64,000 nt of DNA from Streptomyces aureoverticillatus (lineage in GTDB: Bacteria; Actinomycetota; Actinomycetes; Streptomycetales; Streptomycetaceae), in contig NZ_BMSY01000009.1 in NCBI RefSeq assembly GCF_014649395.1, positions 248,001 to 312,000 on the forward strand, read 5' to 3'. A program made the translations under genes and the position numbers. Below, piece by piece: positions 39,950 to 48,339 of the stretch. Positions within the stretch are counted from its first letter, which is position 1; each line of letters opens with the position of its first letter. Under the pieces are notes generated by a model. That model did no database searches, had not been told where the DNA came from, and saw only the letters and a list, made by a program, of their open reading frames with translations.

Positions 39950-41536
39950 TCAGCCGTTCTCCCCGGGCGGCGGCGGGGGCTTCGGGGCGCCCGGCGGCGG
40001 GGCGATCTTCGCGTACGTACCCGACGGGGCGGAGCCGGGCGCGGCGTCGGAGTCGGGCCCGGCGGGGGCCGTCCCGGCCGGGCTCGGCAGGAGGGCGTCG
40101 CGTCGGGCGCCCGGGTCCCAGCCCGTCTCCACGACCCGCTTCTGTACGACGATCGCGGCGGCGAGGATCACGGCTCCGATGAGCAGCATGAGGACGGCGC
40201 CGCCCACCGCGCCCGCCTTCGCGGCGTTGCCCACGAGGGAGCCGAACCAGCCGAAGTCCGCGTCGCCGAACGTCGTGTTCTCCTCGCCGAAGGCGCCGAG
40301 CACCTTCAGGAGCAGGGCGGGCAGGAAGGTGATGAGGACGCCGTTGAGGAACGCGCCGACGACGGCGCCGCGCCGGCCGCCCGTCGCGTTGCCGTAGACC
40401 CCGGCGGCGCCGCCCGTGAAGAAGTGCGGCACCAGGCCGGGCAGGACGAGCGCGAGGCCGAAGGCGGGCTCGAAGATCCAGGCGAGCAGACCGAGGCTGA
40501 CAAGGCCGCCGATGAAGCTGGAAATGAAGCCGATCAGGACGGCGTTCTGCGCGTACGGGAAGACGATCGGCGCGTCCAGGGACGGCACCGCGCCGGGCAC
40601 GACGCGGTTCGCGATGCCCTGGAACGCGGGCACCAGCTCGCCGAGGATCGTACGGACGCCGAAGAGGATCACCGCGACCGCGATGCCGAACTGCAGTCCC
40701 TGCATGACCGATTGCATGACGTACGCGCCGACGTCGGGCGCCGCCGGACCGCCGTCGGTGGCGAACGCCTTGAAGGCGCTCTCCTTGCCGACCTTGGCGA
40801 GGAGGACGAGCGACATGATCAGGTAGATGAGGACCATGGACAGGGCCGTGGCCACCATCGAGTCGCGCAGGAAGCGCAGCCCTTCGGGGAGCTTCATGTC
40901 CTCCGTGGAGCGGCTGCGCCGGCCCACCACCTGCCCGGTCGCACCCGCGACGACGTACCCGGCCGTCCCGAAGTGGCCCATGGCCACGGTGTTGTTGCCG
41001 GTGACGCGCTTGGTCCAGGGGTGCGCGAAGGCGGGCATCGCGACCAGCATGATGCCGAGCAGCACACCGCCGACGACGACCACGACCCACGAGCGCTGTC
41101 CGGCCGTGGCGAGCACCATCGTCAGGAGCGTGGCCATGAACAGCATGTGATGGCCGGTCAGGAAGACGTAGCGCAGCGGCGTGCAGCGGGCCAGGACCAG
41201 GCTCACGGCGAAACCGAGGATCATCAGCCAGGCGACCCGTGAGCCGTACTCGGCCTGGGCGATGCCGACGATGGCCTCGTTCGTCGGGATCACGCCGTGC
41301 GCGCCCGTGGAGCCCTGGATCATCTCGCCGAGCGGGGCGAGCGCGGCCACGACCAGACCGGCGCCGGCGCCGATGAGCAGGAATCCGAGCGTCGCCTTGA
41401 TCGCGCCGCCGACGATCTGGCCCGCCGACTTGCGCAGCGCGATCAGGCCCGCGGCCGTGATGAGCCCGATCAAGTACGCGGGCTGGCTGAGGATTTCGTT
41501 GACCAGGAACTTCGCTACGGCTACCAGCCAGTCCAC
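39950..41536 (-). CDS. PTS system IIC component, L-ascorbate (UlaA/SgaT) family
   Basis: A 528-residue permease with 10-12 TM segments. It opens LVAVAKFLVNEILSQPAYLI, has GATGQVVGRRSRSTEDMKLP and the conserved MGHFGTAGYVVAG and GLVPHFFTGGAAGVYGN blocks of the SgaT/UlaA IIC family (class of ascorbate and related PTS substrates). The C-terminal 60 residues are Pro/Ala/Gly-rich cytoplasmic tail. GTG 41536 has GGAG six to nine bases upstream. It follows the fused IIAB gene by 18 bp, completing an enzyme II. No ascorbate-6-phosphate catabolic genes are nearby, so the sugar acid imported is uncertain. Confidence 0.88.
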   Translation of the reverse strand: MDWLVAVAKFLVNEILSQPAYLIGLITAAGLIALRKSAGQIVGGAIKATLGFLLIGAGAGLVVAALAPLGEMIQGSTGAHGVIPTNEAIVGIAQAEYGSRVAWLMILGFAVSLVLARCTPLRYVFLTGHHMLFMATLLTMVLATAGQRSWVVVVVGGVLLGIMLVAMPAFAHPWTKRVTGNNTVAMGHFGTAGYVVAGATGQVVGRRSRSTEDMKLPEGLRFLRDSMVATALSMVLIYLIMSLVLLAKVGKESAFKAFATDGGPAAPDVGAYVMQSVMQGLQFGIAVAVILFGVRTILGELVPAFQGIANRVVPGAVPSLDAPIVFPYAQNAVLIGFISSFIGGLVSLGLLAWIFEPAFGLALVLPGLVPHFFTGGAAGVYGNATGGRRGAVVGAFLNGVLITFLPALLLKVLGAFGEENTTFGDADFGWFGSLVGNAAKAGAVGGAVLMLLIGAVILAAAIVVQKRVVETGWDPGARRDALLPSPAGTAPAGPDSDAAPGSAPSGTYAKIAPPPGAPKPPPPPGENG

Positions 41537-41554
41537 GGGCTCCGCCCCCTCTTT

Positions 41555-42379
41555 CTAGACGTCGTACGTGTCCCGCAGGACCTGGTCGGCCTCGGCGGTG
41601 GAGGTGAAGTCGTCGACGACCTTCACGGGGACGCCGACGTCGCCGAGGGCCTTGGCGATCTCGCGGGACGTGAGGATGGCGACGGCCTCGGATGCCTTGC
41701 CCTTGGCGGAGATGGTGTCCGTGGCCTCGACGGTCACGTACCGGCTCCAGCCCCAGCGGTCGAGGACCTGCTCCAGGGTGTTCTTGAGGAAGAGGCTGGT
41801 GCCGAGGCCGTTGCCGCACACGGTCAGGATCTTGTGCACGGCGGGCCCGGCCGCGGGAGCGGCCTCCCCCGCCGGCCCTGTCGCCCCCGCCGTCCCGGCC
41901 GCGGGACCGGGCTCCCGGGGAGGCGGAGGCCGCTCCCCCGCCAGCAGCGCGTGCACCGCCGCCGGCGTCGGGGCCGCGCGCAGCGCCCGTCCCGTGTCGG
42001 GGTCGGCGAGCAGCCGGGCCAGGGACGCCATCGCCTCGGTGTGCGCGGAGGCGTCCGTGGCGGCGAGCGCGACGACCAGGTCGACCGGGTCGTTTGTCTC
42101 GTGCCCGAACTCCACCGGCCGCGCGAGCCGCACCCAGGACATGCCGGTCCGCAGCACTGCGGGCGAGGGCCGCGCGTGCGCGAACGCGAAACCGGGGGCG
42201 ACGACGATGTACGGCCCGCCGTCGACCACGGTCCGGATCATCTCCGCCGTGTACGCGTCCGTGCTGCTGCCCGTCGCCACGAGCAGCTCGCCCGCGGCGC
42301 CGATCGCGGCACGCCAGTCCTCGGCCGCCACGTCGAGCCGGATCGCCTCGACCGGCAGGAGATCGCTCACAGACACCAT
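41555..42379 (-). CDS. Fused PTS IIA-IIB component
   Basis: A 274-residue two-domain protein. IIA (residues 1-145, mannitol/fructose/Ntr class) has the phospho-acceptor His in GFAFAHARPS. A Pro/Gly/Ala linker (about 150-180) leads to a IIB domain of the lactose/ascorbate class with the phospho-Cys in ILTVCGNGLGTSLFL. Phosphate would pass HPr to His to Cys to substrate with the downstream IIC. The ATG at 42379 begins the conserved VSVSDLLPVEAIRLD; no Shine-Dalgarno is obvious, and a nearby GTG is possible. A longer frame to 42499 overlaps the RidA gene and is rejected. Confidence 0.88.
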   Translation of the reverse strand: MVSVSDLLPVEAIRLDVAAEDWRAAIGAAGELLVATGSSTDAYTAEMIRTVVDGGPYIVVAPGFAFAHARPSPAVLRTGMSWVRLARPVEFGHETNDPVDLVVALAATDASAHTEAMASLARLLADPDTGRALRAAPTPAAVHALLAGERPPPPREPGPAAGTAGATGPAGEAAPAAGPAVHKILTVCGNGLGTSLFLKNTLEQVLDRWGWSRYVTVEATDTISAKGKASEAVAILTSREIAKALGDVGVPVKVVDDFTSTAEADQVLRDTYDV

Positions 42380-42459
42380 GTGGTTGATCGTTTCACAGAC
42401 CACCGGACACGGCAGCTCCCACCGGCCGCCTCCGAATTCCGACCGGGCGTCCCCGATTG

Positions 42460-42870
42460 CTATCGCACGGACCCGATCGCCTCGATCTCGATCATCCACT
42501 CCGGCTTGGCGAGCGCCGACACCTCGACGAACGACTCGGCCAGCGGCGGCGTGCCCGTGAAGTACTCGGCGCGCAGCTTGCCGAAGACGTCCTGCTGCGC
42601 GATGTCGGTGACGTACACCGTCGCCTTGACCACCTCGGCGAGGCTGGAGCCCGCGTTGGTGAGGACCGTCGACAGGTTGGCGAGCGCCTGGCGGGCCTGT
42701 GCCTCGAAGTCGCCGGCGCCCACCGTGGCGCCCGTCGCGTCGATGGGGGCCTGTCCGGAGGTGAACACCAGGTTCCCGACCCGGACGCCGAGCGAGATGC
42801 CGACACCGTCGTACCAGTCGGGGTCGGCGGTGACGCGGACGCGCTCGGCGCCGGCAGGGGACGTCGTCAT
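42460..42870 (-). CDS. RidA-family protein
   Basis: A 136-residue YjgF/RidA fold. Signature pieces are GNLVFTSGQAPID, FEAQARQALANLSTVLTNAG and the C-terminal ALAKPEWMIEIEAIG; the usual Arg/Cys/Glu pocket residues are only partly kept (no Arg before the VT/VKATVYVTDI strand is visible as in RidA proper). True RidA hydrolyses reactive enamines/imines from PLP dehydratases; other subfamilies act in catabolic pathways. ATG 42870 follows GAGGAGA. It lies 80 bp upstream of the PTS operon on the same strand and may be its first gene, pointing to a substrate-specific RidA-like enzyme rather than the housekeeping one. Confidence 0.85.
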   Translation of the reverse strand: MTTSPAGAERVRVTADPDWYDGVGISLGVRVGNLVFTSGQAPIDATGATVGAGDFEAQARQALANLSTVLTNAGSSLAEVVKATVYVTDIAQQDVFGKLRAEYFTGTPPLAESFVEVSALAKPEWMIEIEAIGSVR

Positions 42871-42884
42871 GCGGATCTCCTCAA

Positions 42885-42913
42885 AGAGTGTGGTGCCACC
42901 AGAGAGTGTGGTG
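42885..42913. repeat. 11-bp direct repeat upstream of RidA
   Basis: AGAGTGTGGTG occurs at 42885-42895 and 42903-42913, an 18-bp period, with GGTGCCACC-type symmetry in between. It lies 15-45 bases before the RidA start and is a candidate operator for the RidA/PTS unit. Confidence 0.5.
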
Positions 42914-42972
42914 ACGCTCATTGATCACAATCCGCGCGGCCGGGTTCGCATTCCCGGCCGGGACCGGTCGGC

Positions 42973-44007
42973 TCAGCGCGTCTCCGACGCCCTGCGCAGT
43001 GCCGTGATGCAGGTGTTGATGGCCTGCTGGAGCTCCTCCAGGCGCTGGACCATGTCGTCCTCGTAGATCGCGTCGAAGTCGACGGCGTCGTCGAGGGTCA
43101 GCTCCTCGAAGACCTTGGTGGCCTTCTGCAGGCTGCTGTAGAACTTCGTGCGCCGCTCCTGGACGCGGAGTTCGGGGTCGGCCTCGACGGTCTCGGCGAC
43201 GAGGGACTTCACCGTGTCGTACGCCTCCGCGGCCCACTCGCCGGCTTCCTCGGAGTTGTCCAGCTCGTCCAGGAGGGACAGGTGCCGCTCGGCCTCGGCG
43301 CGCAGTTCGGCGGGGGCCGCGAGGGTCTGCCCGGCCGGTGTGCGAATCTGGCCCTCCTCGGCGACCTTGCGGACGTACTCGATGCGGTCCGCGGCCCTGG
43401 CCTCGCCCGCGACGGCCTTCTTCAGGTCGTCGGTGCGGGCGATGTCGCGGGCCAGCTCGGTCTGCAGGGCCGGGTCCTCCTTGAGGCGGTCGAGCAGCGC
43501 GTGCCGGGCGGCCTGGGCGGTGGAGGGGTCGGCGAGGATCGCGGCGCGCAGCGCGGTGGGGTTCTCGGCCACCTCCAGGGCCTTGGTGGGGCGGATGCCC
43601 TCGGCCTCGGCGGCCGCGGTGATCGCGGTGCCGCGCGCGGAGGTGGCGCTGGAGCGGGGCACGTAGTACGTCAGCCAGACGTCGGCGTCCGGCAGTTCGA
43701 CGTCCTGGCCGGGCGTGAGCGCCTCGAAGTGCGGCACGAGGCCGTCGTCGGCGGCCTTGTCCCAGGCCTTGTAGTAGCGCATGACGCGCTCGGCGGAGCA
43801 GCCGGCCAGATCGGCGAACTCCTTCGCCGAGAGCTTCGGCGTCTCGTCGGCGGACTGCCCGCCGGGCCGCACACTGCGGGCCACCTTCAGTCCGAAGGTC
43901 CAGCCGCCGGTGCGCGCGTAGGCCCCGAACTCACGGGCGTCACGCTCCACGAGTTCCCGCGTGTCGACCGGTTCGGCTGCTTCGGGCGCGACGATGGCTA
44001 CGGTCAC
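42973..44007 (-). CDS. Unknown HTH-containing protein
   Basis: A 344-residue soluble, acidic protein. GTG 44007 follows GGAGAG by eight bases. Residues 60-90 (KLSAKEFADLAGCSAERVMR, then YYKAWDKAADDG) look like a helix-turn-helix. The remainder is strongly helical and charged (LRAEAERHLSLLDELDNSEE, LDDAVDFDAIYEDDMVQRLE), consistent with a long coiled-coil or helical-bundle domain. No signal peptide or membrane span. I do not recognise the function; a DNA-binding protein related in style to ParB/KorB-like or phage/plasmid regulators is one option but lacks their motifs. It stands alone, with a terminator-like palindrome upstream belonging to the neighbouring gene. Confidence 0.6.
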   Translation of the reverse strand: MTVAIVAPEAAEPVDTRELVERDAREFGAYARTGGWTFGLKVARSVRPGGQSADETPKLSAKEFADLAGCSAERVMRYYKAWDKAADDGLVPHFEALTPGQDVELPDADVWLTYYVPRSSATSARGTAITAAAEAEGIRPTKALEVAENPTALRAAILADPSTAQAARHALLDRLKEDPALQTELARDIARTDDLKKAVAGEARAADRIEYVRKVAEEGQIRTPAGQTLAAPAELRAEAERHLSLLDELDNSEEAGEWAAEAYDTVKSLVAETVEADPELRVQERRTKFYSSLQKATKVFEELTLDDAVDFDAIYEDDMVQRLEELQQAINTCITALRRASETR

Positions 44008-44112
44008 TGATTACTCTCCGGGTGGGTCACAAGCTGCAAAGAAGCAGAAAGAAACAGAACGTACAGCCTATATCGCCCCCGCCGCCCCGGCTTCCCGCGG
44101 GCACCGGCCGCG

Positions 44113-44150
44113 CCGCCCCACCGATGGCACCGGTGCCATCGGTGGGGCGG
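44113..44150. terminator. 38-bp perfect palindrome, bidirectional terminator
   Basis: CGCCCCACCGATGGCACC with its exact complement forms 19-bp arms without spacer (44113-44150), 10 bp downstream of the epoxide hydrolase stop. Confidence 0.85.
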
Positions 44151-44160
44151 ACCCGCCGGG

Positions 44161-45324
44161 CTAGCCCCCGTGGCCCCCGTGCCGCAACGGGCCGAAGAAG
44201 GCCCGCAGTTCGGCGGCCACCTGGTCCGGTTCCTCGTGGGCCATGAAGTGCCCGCCGCGGCGCGGGGTGCTCCAGTGCCGCAGGTCGGTGAAGACGCGTT
44301 CGGCGAGGCTCCTGGGGTAGCCGTCGTACGCCGGTTCGTGACTGAGGGTGACCGCTGCGGGGACCGTGATGGGCGGCACCGGCTTGTTCAGGTGGTAGTC
44401 GTAGTACTGCCGGAAGGACGAGCCGATGCTGCCGGTGGCCCAGTAGAGGGTGGCGACGGTGAGCAGGGTGTCCCGGTCCCAGCGCCGGGTGACGTCGCCG
44501 TCGCAGTCGCTCCAGTCGCGGTACTTGTCGACGATCCACGCGAGCAGCCCGGCGGGCGAGTCCATCAGGGCCGCGGCGATCGTGTCGGGGCGGGTGCACA
44601 TGATCTCGCTGTAGCCCTGGTCGCCGATGTCGTACGCGTCCAGCGCGTCCAGGTACGTCTGCTCGGCGGGCGTCGGCGGCTCCTTCTCGAAGTCGGCGCT
44701 CACCACGGCGGAGGTGATGTGCACGCCGGCGACCCGGTCGGGGTACAGCGCGCCCAGCCACTGCGTGACGCCGCCGCCGATGTCGCCGCCGAACGCCCCG
44801 TAGCGGTCGTAGCCCAGCGTCTCCGTCATGAGGGAGTGCCAGGTCTCGGCGACGCCGCGGCGCGTGAACGGCCCCTGCGGCAGGTCGGAGTAGAGGAATC
44901 CGGGCAGGGAGGGCACGACCACGTCGAAGGCGTCGGCGGGGTCACCGCCGTACGCGGCCGGGTCGGCGAGGCGGCGGGCCGCGCCCAGCATCTCGACGAA
45001 GCTGCTCGGCCAGCCGTGGGTGAGGATCAGCGGCAGCGGCGCGGGCGCGCCCTCGGGACGGCGGCCGCGCAGGTGCACGAAGTGCACGCTGCTTCCCGCC
45101 ACTTCGGCCACGTGGTGCGGGAATTCGTTGAGCGCGGCTTCGGCGGCCCGCCAGTCGAAGCCGTCGGCCCAGTACGCGACGAGGTCACGCAGGTGGGCCG
45201 GGTCGGTGCCGGCCGCCCAGTGCGCGGCGTCGGACGCGGTGGTGAAACGAGTGCGGGTCAGTCGTGCGCGCAGGTCGCCGAGGACGTCGTCGGACACGGC
45301 GATGCGGAAAGGCGTGACAGTCAT
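44161..45324 (-). CDS. Epoxide hydrolase (EHN-type alpha/beta hydrolase)
   Basis: A 387-residue alpha/beta hydrolase with the N-terminal EHN cap region (FRIAVSDDVLGDLRARLTRT, WRAAEAALNEFPHHVAEV). The oxyanion motif is THGWPSSF, the nucleophilic Asp is in FGGDIGGGV and the catalytic His in GGHFMAHEEP, as in microsomal-type epoxide hydrolases that open epoxides to diols. Tyr residues needed for epoxide activation lie in the cap (RQYYDYH). ATG 45324 follows GAAGGAA. The gene is isolated by a strong terminator. Detoxification of epoxides or part of a catabolic route; substrate unknown. Confidence 0.9.
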   Translation of the reverse strand: MTVTPFRIAVSDDVLGDLRARLTRTRFTTASDAAHWAAGTDPAHLRDLVAYWADGFDWRAAEAALNEFPHHVAEVAGSSVHFVHLRGRRPEGAPAPLPLILTHGWPSSFVEMLGAARRLADPAAYGGDPADAFDVVVPSLPGFLYSDLPQGPFTRRGVAETWHSLMTETLGYDRYGAFGGDIGGGVTQWLGALYPDRVAGVHITSAVVSADFEKEPPTPAEQTYLDALDAYDIGDQGYSEIMCTRPDTIAAALMDSPAGLLAWIVDKYRDWSDCDGDVTRRWDRDTLLTVATLYWATGSIGSSFRQYYDYHLNKPVPPITVPAAVTLSHEPAYDGYPRSLAERVFTDLRHWSTPRRGGHFMAHEEPDQVAAELRAFFGPLRHGGHGG

Positions 45325-45444
45325 GGTTCCTTCGCTGAGGAGTGCTGGAGTGCTCTGGAAGTGCTTCGGCGCTCGGGAAAAAGGGCCCTGAGAACGTGGG
45401 CCGAGCGGGCCGAGCGGTGCGCTCCTGTGCGAACTGCCGTGCGT

Positions 45445-45531
45445 TCAGACGCGGTTGGCGGCCAGGAGGGCCCGGACGGTGCGGTCGGCTGCGGTCGTAC
45501 GCGAAGTCGTACGGAATGGAGTCGTACGCAA
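45445..45531 (-). CDS. Possible 28-residue peptide ORF
   Basis: A TTG at 45531 stands nine bases after AAGGAG (minus strand) and opens a 28-residue frame with RTT repeated (RTTPFRTTSRTTAADR) ending ALLAANRV. A GTG nine bases earlier overlaps the ribosome site. It occupies the 263-bp gap before the epoxide hydrolase, whose start is 121 bp downstream. The CGTACGAC triplication that encodes the repeat could instead be a DNA-level element. No relatives known to me. Confidence 0.2.
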   Translation of the reverse strand: MRTTPFRTTSRTTAADRTVRALLAANRV

Positions 45532-45587
45532 CGGGCTCACCTCCTTCGTGGGGCTCGCGCGGGCGGGTGCCGCGCGGCGTAGGGTGA

Positions 45588-47153
45588 CTATACATACCCG
45601 GGCCCCCACGCGCCCCGCTCGGCCGCGTCCGGATCGTCGACCAGGGCCCACGCGGTGTCGACGCGCATCGTCGCCCTCCGCCGGCCGTCGTACGCCTCCC
45701 AGCCCGGGTCGCCCGTCGTCGCGAACCGGACCCAGGCCCCGCGCATCCGGTCGGAGAGTGCAGAGAGTGCGGAGAGCGCGGAGAGTTCCGTGAGCCGGGC
45801 CGCGGCGACCGGTGGTGCGACCGGGCCGAGGACGCCGTCGGCGCCGTACAGCGCGGGCAGGTCGGTCCTGCCGAAGACGAAGGGCAGCTCGACGGTGTGG
45901 GCGGCACCGAGCGCGCCGCCGAGGGCGGGCGACCGCCAGGCGAACACGTAACGGTGCGTGCGGGACGGGTACTTGGCCGCGTGGGCGTCGGCCAGGGCCC
46001 GGCTGCCCGCCCCGAAGAGCGCCTCGCCCAGGATGCCGGACCGCAGTTCGCCGAAGGAGGCGCCGGGCCGGGCCGCGCGGTGGGCGGCGAGCAGTTCCGC
46101 CGGACGCGGGTGCGCCCGGGCCGCGGTGGCCTCGACGTCGGCGGCGGTCGAGGCGGCGTACGCGCCCTGGGGCACGAGGTAGAGGTTGCCCTCCTGCGCG
46201 GTGGTGCCGACGAGGAGGTCGACGTCGGGTGTGCCGGTGCGTGCGGTCAGGGCGTGGGCGGGCTGTTCGGCGAGCACCGGGGCGAACGGGCTGAGACCCA
46301 TGAGCGGGTCGGTGCGGCTCGCCGTGCGCAGGTCGATGCCCGTGAGTGACGGTGTGATGGCGACGAGGCGTTCGTCGGGGACGGCGGCGAAGGCCTCGGC
46401 GCGGGCCTCGACGCCGAGCGCGGCCGCCGCGGCCCGGGTGACACGGGCGGCCTGCTCCCGGCTGAAGGCGCCGAGGCCGCTGCCGCTCTGCACGACGGCG
46501 CGCCGGAAGAGGCCCGTGGCCTCGGGGTCCGCGAGGAGCGCGGCCACCAGCGTGGCCCCGGCGGACTGTCCGAAGACGGTCACCGTGTGCGGGTCACCAC
46601 CGAACGCGGCGATCTCGTCGCGCACCCAGCGCAGGGCGGCCCGCACGTCCAGGAGTCCGCGGTTCGCGGGTGCCCCCGGCAGGTCGAGGAACCCCTGGAC
46701 GCCCAGGCGGTAGTTGAGGGTCACCAGGACGACGCCGTCCCGGGCGAGCGCCGAACCGTCGTACAGTGCCGCCCTCGTGGACCCGGCGACGAAGCCGCCC
46801 CCATGGACGAACACCATGACCGGGAGGGGCCGTTCGGCGGCGGCGGGAGCGCGGACGTCGACGGTGAGGTAGTCGTCGCCCCGGACCCAGCCGGGGCCGA
46901 AGTAGGGCGACATGTCGAGGGCGCCCAGGCGGCGCTCGCCCTGCGGCGCCGTCGGACCTGGCGTGGTGGCGTCGCGTACGGCGGTCCACGGCGCGTGCGG
47001 CCGGGGCGCGGCGAACCGGCCGGCGCCGAGCGGCGGTGCGGCGTACGGGATGCCGAGGAAGGTGGCGACGCCGTCGCGCACGAAGCCGCGTACCGGGCCG
47101 TTGGCCGTGGTGATCACGGGGCCGACGGCCACCGAAGGATGCGTACGGTTCAT
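45588..47153 (-). CDS. Carboxylesterase (type B esterase family)
   Basis: A 521-residue alpha/beta hydrolase of the carboxylesterase/cholinesterase family. Oxyanion loop VFVHGGGFVAG, nucleophile elbow FGQSAGATL (Gln instead of the usual Glu before Ser), catalytic Glu probably in TTAQEGNLY, and His in GAAHTVELPFVFG, all in family order. No signal peptide, so intracellular. ATG 47153 overlaps the stop of the upstream MBL gene by 4 bp, so both are translated together and may act on the same ester/lactone pathway. An ALSALSALS triplet repeat appears near the C-terminus (9-bp units around 45757-45785). Confidence 0.88.
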   Translation of the reverse strand: MNRTHPSVAVGPVITTANGPVRGFVRDGVATFLGIPYAAPPLGAGRFAAPRPHAPWTAVRDATTPGPTAPQGERRLGALDMSPYFGPGWVRGDDYLTVDVRAPAAAERPLPVMVFVHGGGFVAGSTRAALYDGSALARDGVVLVTLNYRLGVQGFLDLPGAPANRGLLDVRAALRWVRDEIAAFGGDPHTVTVFGQSAGATLVAALLADPEATGLFRRAVVQSGSGLGAFSREQAARVTRAAAAALGVEARAEAFAAVPDERLVAITPSLTGIDLRTASRTDPLMGLSPFAPVLAEQPAHALTARTGTPDVDLLVGTTAQEGNLYLVPQGAYAASTAADVEATAARAHPRPAELLAAHRAARPGASFGELRSGILGEALFGAGSRALADAHAAKYPSRTHRYVFAWRSPALGGALGAAHTVELPFVFGRTDLPALYGADGVLGPVAPPVAAARLTELSALSALSALSDRMRGAWVRFATTGDPGWEAYDGRRRATMRVDTAWALVDDPDAAERGAWGPGYV

Positions 47154-48238
47154 GCGGCCGCACCCGTCGCACTCGCTGCACCCGCCGCTTTCTCCGCACC
47201 CGCCACTTTCTCCGCACTCGCCGCCCGCTCCTCCGCGACGGCCGCCCGGCTCAGGGGCGCCCATGTCTTGACGGCGAAGGCACCGGGCGTGCGCGTGACC
47301 TCCAGGGCGCCGTGGCCTCCGAAGTGGGCGGGGACGACGAGGGCGTTGTGGTCGGCGGCCCAGCCGAGCAGCCGCCGCCGTGAGGTGCGCGCCCCCGCCG
47401 GGTCCTCGCAGAAACAGCTGTTGCAGTCCGGCCACAGCACCTGCGCCGGGCTGTGCAGGAGGTCGCCGACGAACAGCGCCCGGTGCCCGCGCGACTCCAG
47501 GGTCACCACGGACGAGCCGGGGGTGTGTCCGGGGGCGAGGTCCAGGCGCAGGTTGGCGTCGATCCGGTGGCTGCCCTCCCACAGCAGGGCCTGGCCCGCC
47601 TGGTGGACGGGGGCGACGCTGTCCTCGAACACGTTCTGGTTGCCGCGCCCCAGCACGGACCGGTGCTCGTTCGCCGGGTTCCAGAAGTCGAAGTCGTCGC
47701 GGGCCATCAGGTGGACGGCGCGGGGGAACGTCGGGACCCAACTCCTGCCTTCGAGACGGGTGTTCCAGCCCACGTGATCCACGTGCAGGTGCGTGTTCAC
47801 GACGACGTCCACGTCCTGCGGGGTGACGCCCGCGGCGGCCAGGCGGTCCAGATAGCCCGTGTCCCGGTGGGCCCACACGGGGCTGTAGGGCCGCTCCTTG
47901 TGGTTGCCGACGCCGGTGTCGATCAGGATGTTCTTGCCCTCGCTGCGCACCAGCCAGGTCTGGACGGCGGAGCGTACGACGCCGGTCTCGCCGTCGAGGA
48001 AGTCCGGCCGCAGCCAGGCGGCCTCCTCGCCCTGCCAGGTGTCCGCGGGGATGCCGGGGAAGAAGGCCGCGGGGGTCAGGTCGACCGGTCCGCAGTACTC
48101 GACGACGCGGGTGACGGTGACGTCGCCCAGCTCCATGCGGTCAACGTGGACTGATCGATTCGCCTGACCGGCCTGACCGGCCTGACCGGCCTGATTCGCT
48201 TGATCGGCTTGGTTCGCCGGATTCGCTGTCTGACTCAT
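47150..48238 (-). CDS. MBL-fold metallo-hydrolase (MPH/lactonase-like)
   Basis: A 362-residue metallo-beta-lactamase-fold hydrolase. Metal motif NTHLHVDHVGW (HxHxDH), further His in APGHTPGSSVVTL, Asp in ALFVGDLLHSP and terminal His in VVPAHFGGHG make a complete dinuclear zinc site. The size, WNPANEH loop and absence of a nuclease domain resemble methyl-parathion-hydrolase/lactonase-type members. The N-terminus carries QAGQAGQAGQ from a 9-bp repeat; the conserved part begins MELGDVTVTRVVEY, so a start about 34 codons later is possible. First gene of a two-gene operon with the carboxylesterase, divergent from an XRE regulator 101 bp away. Confidence 0.87.
   Translation of the reverse strand: MSQTANPANQADQANQAGQAGQAGQANRSVHVDRMELGDVTVTRVVEYCGPVDLTPAAFFPGIPADTWQGEEAAWLRPDFLDGETGVVRSAVQTWLVRSEGKNILIDTGVGNHKERPYSPVWAHRDTGYLDRLAAAGVTPQDVDVVVNTHLHVDHVGWNTRLEGRSWVPTFPRAVHLMARDDFDFWNPANEHRSVLGRGNQNVFEDSVAPVHQAGQALLWEGSHRIDANLRLDLAPGHTPGSSVVTLESRGHRALFVGDLLHSPAQVLWPDCNSCFCEDPAGARTSRRRLLGWAADHNALVVPAHFGGHGALEVTRTPGAFAVKTWAPLSRAAVAEERAASAEKVAGAEKAAGAASATGAAA
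48163..48198 (-). repeat. 9-bp repeat in the MBL gene N-terminus
   Basis: CCTGACCGG at 48163, 48172 and 48181 with a diverged copy CCTGATTCG at 48190. It encodes the AGQ units at the start of the MBL protein. Confidence 0.85.
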
Positions 48239-48339
48239 GGCCCCAGCGTCCGGCGGCCCGAGCGGCGCAGCCACACCCGCCGCTGCCTACCCCTCGCAGG
48301 GTCAGGCTCCCGGCGGGCCCCGGGCCGATACTGGGCCGT

